Part shown: positions 57,210 through 64,000 of the stretch, one piece after another
Layout of the letters: every line of letters begins with the position of its first letter
Position numbering within the stretch: position 1 is the stretch's first letter
Assembly: GCA_030848705.1 (NCBI GenBank)
Contig: CM061238.1
Location: forward strand, 57,575,133-57,639,132
Origin: Heracleum sosnowskyi
Taxonomy: Eukaryota; Streptophyta; Magnoliopsida; Apiales; Apiaceae
DNA: 64,000 nucleotides
Direction of reading: 5' to 3'
Made by a program: the position numbers and the translations under genes
Notes under the pieces: generated by a model
The model's input: only the letters and a program-made list of their open reading frames with translations
The model's database searches: none
What the model was told of the DNA's origin: nothing

Positions 57210-60200
57210 TCAGAAATTCTCAAAGTTCATCATTCCAAGTTCATTCACCAATTTATTGAAAGTAGCTTCAGGTAGTGGCTAGGTGAATGTATCAGCTAGT
57301 TGTTGATCAGTAGGAACAAAGTGAAATTTAATTGTTCCTTCCAGAACTTGTTCTCTTATGAAGTGATATCGAATACTGATGTGTTTAGTAAGAGAATGTT
57401 GAACTGGATTTCCTGTCATTGCAATAGCACTTTGGTTATCACAAAAAATAGGGATTTTTGAGTATGACATGCCATAATCTAACAACTGATTTCTCATCCA
57501 CATTATCTGAGCACAACAACTTCCTGCAGCAATGTACTCAGCTTCTGCAGTTGAAGTGGAAATGGATTTTTGCTTCTTACTGAACCATGAAACTAGTCTT
57601 CCACCCAAAAACTGACAGCTTCCTAAAGTATTTTTCCTGTCTATTTTGCATCCTGCAAAATCAGCATCTGAATAACCACACAACCCAAAATCCGATTCCC
57701 TTGCATAGCAAAGGCCAAGTGAAGGAGTGCCTTTGAGATATCTGAAAATTCTTTTGACTGCAATCAGATGGGGGTCTCTAGGTTTTACTTGAAATCTTGC
57801 ACACAGACAGGTTGCAAACATGATATCTGGTCTACTTGCAGTAAGATACAATAAAGAGTCAATCATTCCTCTGTAGTGAGTTACATCTACCTCATCACCT
57901 TGATCAGGATCAAGTTTGGTAGCTTTAGCTATGGGAGTTGTAGCAGGAGAACTATCTTGCATGTTAAACCTTGTCAATAAATTCCTTGTATATTTAGACT
58001 GATTGATAAAAATCCCTTCATCAGTCTGTTTAACTTGAAGACCAAGAAAGTAACTCATTTCTCCCATCATGCTAATTTGATATCTTGACTGCATAAGCTT
58101 AGAAAACTTTTCACAGAGCTTATTGTTTGTTGACCCAAAAATGATATCATCAACATAAATCTGAACTAACAACAAGTCATTACCATGATTCAAATAAAAT
58201 AGAGTTTTATCAATAGCACCTCTTTTCAATCCACTTTCCAGTAAGAATAGAGCTAAAGTTTCATACCATGCTTTTGGAGCTTGCTTTAGTCCATAAAGTG
58301 CCTTATCCAATCTGTAGACATGATCTGGATATTTGGGATCAATGAAACCAGGAGGTTGCTCAACATAGACTTCTTCCTCCAGTTCTCCATTTAAGAAAGC
58401 ACTTTTAACATCCATCTGGAAAACCTTGAATTTCTTATGAGCTGCATAAGCAAGAAATATCCTGATGGCTTCTAATCTTGCAACAGGAGCAAAAGTTTCA
58501 TCATAGTCAATTCCCTCTTGTTGAGAATACCCCTTTGCAACTAGTCTAGCTTTGTTTCTGATTATTACTCCATCAGAATCAGTCTTGTTCTTGAAAATCC
58601 ACTTTGTACCAAGAATTGATCTATTCTTTGGTCTTGGTACCAGTTTCCAGACTTCATTTCTTTCAAATTCATTCAGTTCCTCTTGCATTGCAGTAACCCA
58701 ATCAGCATCTTTAAGTGCATCTTCAACTTTCTTTGGCTCCTCCTTGGATAGAAAGTTATTGTATAGACATTCACTCTGAGTTGCACTTCTTGTTTGAACA
58801 CCTGCATCAGGATCTCCAATTATCAAATTAGGAGTATGACTTGCAGTCCATTTCCTTGCTGGTGGTAAATCAGTCCTTGAAGTAGATGCTCCCCCTGGAT
58901 TGGTGTTATCTTGATTTGAAGAATTTGCTTGATTTGAAGCTCCCCCTGAATTATTGCTATCTCCTCCTGATAAGTTCTCAGGATCATCACTTGAATCAGT
59001 ATCTGAAGAATTCTGTCCTGATGATTGAGTTGACTCTGAACTTGTAGCAGAATGCTGTTGCTCCCCCTCAACATTAGCACTACTAGAAGTGTCACTATTT
59101 ATTGCATCATCAGTATTAGCACCATCAGTATCTGGTGTGTCATCAGGATTTGGTGACCCATCAGGATCTGATGAATTGACAAGATCTGATTCGCTTTCTT
59201 CAGGTTCCTTGGTAGCTTCATTTTTCAAAAATCAATCTATCATGAGAGTCTTCATTGATTCCAGTTATCTTCTTGTCATCAAAAGATACATGTATTGACT
59301 CCATGACAGTTCTTGTTCTCAAATTAAAAACTCTGAAGGCTCTTGATGCAGGATAGCCTATGAAAATTCCTTCATCAACCTTTGTTTCAAATTTCCCTAG
59401 CTGTTCAGGATGAGTTCTGAGAACAAAACATTTACAGCCAAACACATGCAAATGCTTCAGACTTGGTTTCTTCTCCTTGAGTGACTGATAAGGAGTACTA
59501 CCATGCCTGTTTATTAATGTGAGATTTTGAGTATAGCATGCTGTGTTGACTGCTTCTGCCCAGAAATATGTAGGTAATTTAGCTTCTTCCAACATAGTTC
59601 TGCCAGCTTCAATAAGAGTTCTATTTTTCCTTTCAACTACTCCATTTTGCTGGGGTGTGCCAGGAGCAGAGAATTATTGAAAAATTCCTTTGTATTTGCA
59701 GAACTCTTCCATCTTTGAATTCTTAAATTCAGTACCATTATCACTTCTCAGTATCTTGACTTTGTACTTTGTGGTTGTCTCAATCATTCTCACATGATCC
59801 AACAGAACTTCAGGAGTCTCATCTTTTCTGTGCAGAAAATACACCCAGGTGAATCTAGAATATTCATTAACAATTACAAGAGTGTACCTTTTCTTACTGA
59901 TGGACATGATGTTGACTGGACCAAATAAATCAAGATGCAGCATGTGATATGGTTCTTCAATAGAGGATTCTGATTTACTCTGGAATGATGTCCTCCTCTG
60001 TTTTGCTTTCTGACATGCATCACAAAGTCCGTCAGGAGTATACAAAACTTTAGGTAATCCTCTCACTAAATCTTTCTTAACCAACTCATTGATATTGCTG
60101 AAGTTGAGATGAGAAAGCTTCTTGTGCCAATTCCAACTTTCATCTACTGATGCTTTACTGATCAGACAGGTAGGAGAGCCATCAGTATTTGATTGAATGT

Positions 60201-60528
60201 TGGCTTCATATATGTTACCATGCTTGTAGATAGTCAGAGCTATATTTCCTGTTGCTTTACTGACTACTTCACAATGTGTGGAATAGAAGTGGACATGATA
60301 ACCTCTGTCAGTGATTTGACTAATACTCAACAAGTTGTGTTTCAGTCCTTTCACTAGAGCTACTTCTTCAATGATGACATTTCCAATGATTATATTGCCA
60401 TATCCTAAAGTTTGTCCCATAGTTGGGCCAGCTTTTTCCTCATATTCTGATAACAGGGCTTTGTTTCCATTCATGTGCACAGAACATCCACTATCCATGA
60501 CTAACACATTTTTCTTTTTACCCTGCAT
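57210..60528 (-). pseudogene. pol: Copia-D pol (protease, integrase, RT, RNase H; broken)
   Basis: Opens ATG CAG at 60528 with LVMDSGCSVHM (the T of HMTG is N here). Then WHKKLSHL ... CDACQKAK, HLDLFGP, RSDNGTEFKNS. A TAA at about 59674 replaces a Gln (IFQ*FSAPGT). The integrase Glu follows in VVERKNR. One extra A near 59225 shifts the frame into 59228-57279, whose acidic linker is rich in DPDG/DTDG, followed by RT with YVDD at residues 358-361, YSDADFAG and STAEAEY of RNase H. A TAG at 57279 replaces Lys in DTFTK; the reading continues to a natural TGA at 57210. At least three lesions. Confidence 0.93.
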
Positions 60529-60543
60529 CAGAATTCCAAAACA

Positions 60544-62858
60544 CTAATTAGAATGTTTAGGAACCCACACTTGTTGGGTCCCTTTGTCATGCATTTTATT
60601 AACATTCACAGCAGAAGACTTTCTAACCTTAGCAGTCCTGACAGGATTTACTCCATCAGGATTTGCTTTGTCAGTATCAGTATTAATAAAAGCATGTTCC
60701 AACTTGACATTCTTAATGCTACCAGAGTTTGCACTATTTTTATCAACCTTAGGCAATGGATCATAAAAGTTATATTACAACTCATGATAATCTTTACAAG
60801 TATAAATAGAATACCATATACTACTACAATGAAAACAGGACTTCTGTGGTTTATAAAATACTGATCTACTCCTGACATCAGAAATAGGAATTTCAGTACT
60901 TTTCTTGTTACTCTTCTTACAATCAATAGCAAGATGATTAGAGTTACCACAGTTAAAAAAACAATTTCTAGGTGCATTTGGGATATATTTGTAACCATTC
61001 TCTTTATTGATCCCAACTTTACCATTCCTGTTTCTCTTGACAGTAGATTCCTTTTTCTTATCTGTCACCACACAGATTTTATCCTTAATCTGTTTCTGAG
61101 ACAATAGTCCTACATTCTTAGTGACTTTATTCATGACAGGTTTAGACTTTATAATTTTAATTCCTTGAGTAGAGGTAGATCCCTTTTCAAAAGTAGAATT
61201 GGAATCCTTACCAAAAACAAAATTAACAGGAGTAATCTTAGATTTGGGTGCGTCTATAACATGTCTATAGGTCTTTGGACTGACTGTCTCATCAATGACA
61301 ATTTTCTCTTTCAATTTCTTATCTTCATCTGACTTATATCCTAGACACTCTTTCCAATTCTTAGAGGTATTAATCTCATGAAATTTCCTACCAGAGTCTG
61401 TCCAGGTTCTTATTTTCTCATTAGCATATTCAAGTTCCTTTTCAAGAGAAGTACATTTAGATTTCATCTCTAAGTACATGTGTCTAGCATTATCACATTC
61501 TTTTTGTACTTCTTGCATACGAGAAAATTCAGCTTCTAATATCTCATTCCTTTTTCTAAGGTCAGACATCTCAGATAAGATTCTAGTATTTTCAGCAGTT
61601 TGACTTCTAAGCTAATATGTAATGACTTTAGAAAACGTCTTAACTCAGAAGCATTATCAGTATCAAAATCAAAGATAGTATTTAGTACCTTATCATCAGG
61701 AGCATCAGTTACATCAGCATTGGCCATTAGAGCATAGTTGACCACCTCGGTATCAGATTCTGAGGAAGAGTCCATCCAATCCTTGCTTGATGTGATGAGT
61801 GCCTTTGTCTTCTTTCACTCAGAAGCAAAGTGACCCATACCATTACACTTGTAGCATCTAACCTTTGACTTGTCAAATTTGCTACTCTTGCTGTCCTTTT
61901 TGATATACTTGTCTTTGTCTGCATTGAAAGTCTTTTTCTGAAAGTTGCCTTGTCTTCTATTCTTCCTGAACTTCATCCTTCTGAAGTTTCTGACAATCAT
62001 AGCAACCATCTCTTCCATGTCTGAGTCAGAAGAATCATCATCAGTATTGGCATCGGGATTGCCATCAGTATCTGATGAAGAGTCATCAGGATTTGACTCA
62101 ACTATTCTTTATTTACTTCTAGAGACTTCCATAGTTTTTCCTTTTGATTTAGCCTCTGCTTTCAAAGCAATTGATTTTGCCTTGCTACTTTTCTTGTTCT
62201 TTCTCTGTTGAACTTCAAGATCATGAGTTCTTAGCATCCCATAGACTTCATCAAGAGACACAGTGTTGAGATCATACTAGTATCTAATGATCGAGGTCTG
62301 AGTGTCCCATTCTTCAGGTAAAGCTCTTAGAAATTTGGTGTTTGAATCTTCAGTTTCATATTCCTTGTCAACTAAAGATAAACTGTTTAATAGTGTCAGA
62401 AATCTATCATATAGATCAGTTAGGCTCTCTTCAGGTCTTGCATCAAATTGTTCATATTCTTGAATCAAAAGAGCCCTTCTGTTTTTCTTGACAGATGCAG
62501 ATCCCTGGCACTGAGTTTCCAAAGTATCCCAGATTTCTTTTGAAGACTTGCATGCAATCACTCTGTTTGACATGACAGCATCAAGACTACTGTGCAAGAT
62601 ATTCTTTATCTTTGGTTCCCTCAGTACATGAGCTTTTTCTTCTGGAGTCCATTCACTTTTAGCCTTGACCACATAATGTTCAGGTACAGTATCTGTTCGT
62701 TCAACGAACTTCGTAGGTATATATGGTCCATCACGAATCCTGTCCAAATAGTCAGGATCCATAGCCTCCAGGTACATCAGCATCTTTACCCTCCATGTTG
62801 GATATTTTGATTTCTTCAAGATGGGAATCTTCATGCTTTCATACTTGGTTGTCGACAT
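60544..62858 (-). pseudogene. gag: Copia-D gag (broken)
   Basis: Starts MSTTKYESMKIPILKKSKYP. A TAG at about 62277 replaces Gln (the QYDLNTV of copia-F). Another stop lies near 62111. The zinc knuckle CYKCNGMGHFASE is followed by TGA at about 61816 in place of its last Cys. A one-base loss near 61605 shifts to 61569-60775, which holds the coiled coil and two Cys-rich motifs (CFFNCGNSNHLAIDC and CFHCSSIWYSIYTC). A further TAA interrupts at about 60775, and the last part (to 60544) ends QQVWVPKHSN before a TAG. At least five lesions. Confidence 0.92.
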
Positions 62859-62894
62859 CTTTAGATCGTATCTGATTCAGAATTAAATCAGTTT

Positions 62895-62906
62895 GCTCTG
62901 ATACCA
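62895..62906 (-). other. Primer-binding site of copia-D
   Basis: Reading minus, TGGTATCAGAGC lies two bases from the LTR end at 62909. Confidence 0.93.
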
Positions 62907-62908
62907 AT

Positions 62909-63453
62909 TGTTGCCCAGTAAATAACAATTGTAGAAGGGGGTTGAATACAATTGTATAAGATTCTCGACTAGTGTAAGATATATATATTACAAATATGAA
63001 AGAACAATAACAGCTTTATTAAATCTGATATAAAACTGTTACAAACTCTCTCAAGAAATTCTGATGTTCTTGAGGTGCTAGGTTACACAAACACTCAAAT
63101 GTATGATCCTTCAATGTTGTGTCTTAAAACAAAACCTAAACTGTGTTTATATACTTCACACAGCTTCTCTATCAATAACAAGATAAGTCCTAATCAATTA
63201 CAAAGATTGAAACATATCCTTAATCGATAGCTACATTCTACAAACCAGGAACCGACAAAATAAACTTCCATGTTTAACTAGACTCCAAATATAACTCCAA
63301 GTAGGAATCCTGATCAGCTTCCAGTCCTGATGATCAAACCTGATCCCAGTCCTGATATGCATCTTGATCCTGATGACCATGCAATCCTGATGACGTCAGT
63401 AATTCTGATCAGTAGAGTCTAGCTCCTGACGATCATTGAATTCTGATCTAACA
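62909..63453 (-). mobile_element. 5' LTR of copia-D (545 bp)
   Basis: Pairs with 51669-52214. U5 hairpin arms ACAATTGTA/TACAATTGT are at 62925-62955 around the G-rich loop. The TATATA box near 63150 lies between CTGTGT (63141) and ACACAG. The word CCTGAT and variants occur at about 63305-63450, upstream of the TATA box in element sense. Confidence 0.95.
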
Positions 63454-63458
63454 ACTTG
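63454..63458. repeat. Target site duplication of copia-D, right copy
   Basis: ACTTG, identical to 51664-51668. Confidence 0.95.
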
Positions 63459-63556
63459 ATTGGAATCAAGAATATTCTTAAGTGCCTGAAGAGGACTAAA
63501 GACTCATTCTTGGTATATGGAGGAGATGGGAAGCTGGATGTCAAATGTTACACGGA
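63459..63556 (+). pseudogene. pol: Copia-G pol, continuation beyond copia-D
   Basis: Reads IKNILKCLKRTKDSFLVYGG and DGKLDVKCYTDV in the frame expected after SRYQSNPSDGH at 51660, the end of RT and start of RNase H. It is cut again by LTR H at 63557. The last five bases (ACGGA) should be the H target site. Confidence 0.9.
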
Positions 63557-64000
63557 TGTTAGACTCAACTGATCAGGATTGCTGACGTCATCAGGACATG
63601 GTCGTCAGGATTGAGATACATATCAGGACTGGGATCAGGATTGATCATCAGGACTGGAAGCTGATCAGGATTCCTACTTCGAGTTATATTTGGAGTCTAG
63701 TTAAACATGGAAGTTTATTCTGTCGGTTCCTGGTTTGTAGGATGTAGCTATCAATTATAGATAGGTTTCAATCTTTGTAATTGATTAGGACTTATCATTG
63801 ATAGAGAAGTTGTGTAGTATATAAACACAGTCTTGGTTTCGATTTATGTACCTGAACGAATCAAGATAGAAGCTCTTAAGAACATAGAATTTCTTGAGAG
63901 AGTTTTTGTAAGCTAGCAGCTCTCAAGAACATCAGAATTTCTTGAGAGAGTTTGTAACAGTTTTATATCAGATTTAATAAAGCTGTTATCTTTCTTTCAT
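63557..64000 (+). mobile_element. LTR H, same family as copia-D, plus strand, runs off the window
   Basis: Starts TGTTAGACTCAACTGATCAGG and matches the reversed copia-D LTR. About 30 bp after TGTTAGA are missing, between two TAGA copies. Near 63865-63960 the segment around CTCAAGAACAT...ATTTCTTGAGAGAG is present twice. It lies only about 100 bp from copia-D, in the same host element (copia-G) and in opposite orientation. Confidence 0.85.

Larger units (their letters stand above)
51669..63453 (-). mobile_element. Copia-D, complete 11.8-kb Sirevirus-like element
   Basis: Both LTRs, primer-binding site, gag, pol, aORF and polypurine tract are present in minus order, with a perfect ACTTG duplication. 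By eye the LTRs differ at roughly a dozen or slightly more positions in 545 bp, so the insertion is fairly recent, perhaps about a million years at common plant rates (estimate only). Nevertheless gag, pol and aORF all contain stops or shifts. The family word ATCAGGATT occurs throughout. Confidence 0.96.

Overview
This is repeat-dense plant nuclear DNA, very probably from a eudicot with a large genome. I find no complete host gene. Almost every base with an assignable origin belongs to LTR retrotransposons nested inside one another, plus one CACTA DNA transposon that carries pieces of three plant genes (a GDSL esterase/lipase, a callose synthase and DNA polymerase delta). Primer-binding sites complementary to plant initiator tRNA-Met, 5-bp target duplications and plant-type introns support the plant assignment. 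The species cannot be fixed from the sequence.

Layout. (1) 1-28297 is a stack of minus-strand elements, each cut by the next. Copia-C (25599-28297) abuts copia-E (20964-25598). E is cut by copia-F (15889-20963). F is cut by a large-LTR element J (9631-15888). J is cut by copia-A (1-9630), which runs off the left edge. (2) 28298-30115 is a fragment of a Ty3/gypsy element I. (3) 30116-40997 is the 3' end of plus-strand copia-B, a sibling of A. Its LTR is interrupted by a solo LTR of the J family (K, 32239-40527, target duplication GTTTC), and K is interrupted by the CACTA element (36002-39753, target duplication TTA). (4) 40998-44676 is another large LTR (L). 44677-46288 is unassigned. (5) 46405-51663 plus 63459-63556 is a decayed plus-strand copia-G of a different lineage. 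It is split by the complete copia-D (51669-63453, target duplication ACTTG) and then by an LTR of the same family as D (H, 63557-64000).

The A/B, D/F/H and E families look like relatives of the Sirevirus branch of Ty1/copia. They have a large gag with extra zinc knuckles, a protease-integrase-RT-RNase H pol, and in A, B and D a further long sense ORF (here called aORF) between pol and the 3' LTR. Gag and pol are broken in every copy. The aORFs of A (750 codons to the window edge) and B (about 440 codons) are uninterrupted; that of D is broken.

The most interesting pattern is that each family repeats its own short word. In A/B it is TCAACGAAA or TCAACGGAA, often at a 22-24 bp pitch. In D/F/H it is ATCAGGATT. 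In E it is TATCCGTAGAT. In A and D the words lie upstream of the LTR TATA box and upstream of a second TATA-like box before the aORF. They also occur inside coding linkers, in more than one reading frame and on both strands, which points to a nucleotide-level role. Other conserved features are a U5 hairpin with compensatory base changes, TATA boxes flanked by inverted repeats, and a splice-acceptor-like site at the gag/pol boundary.
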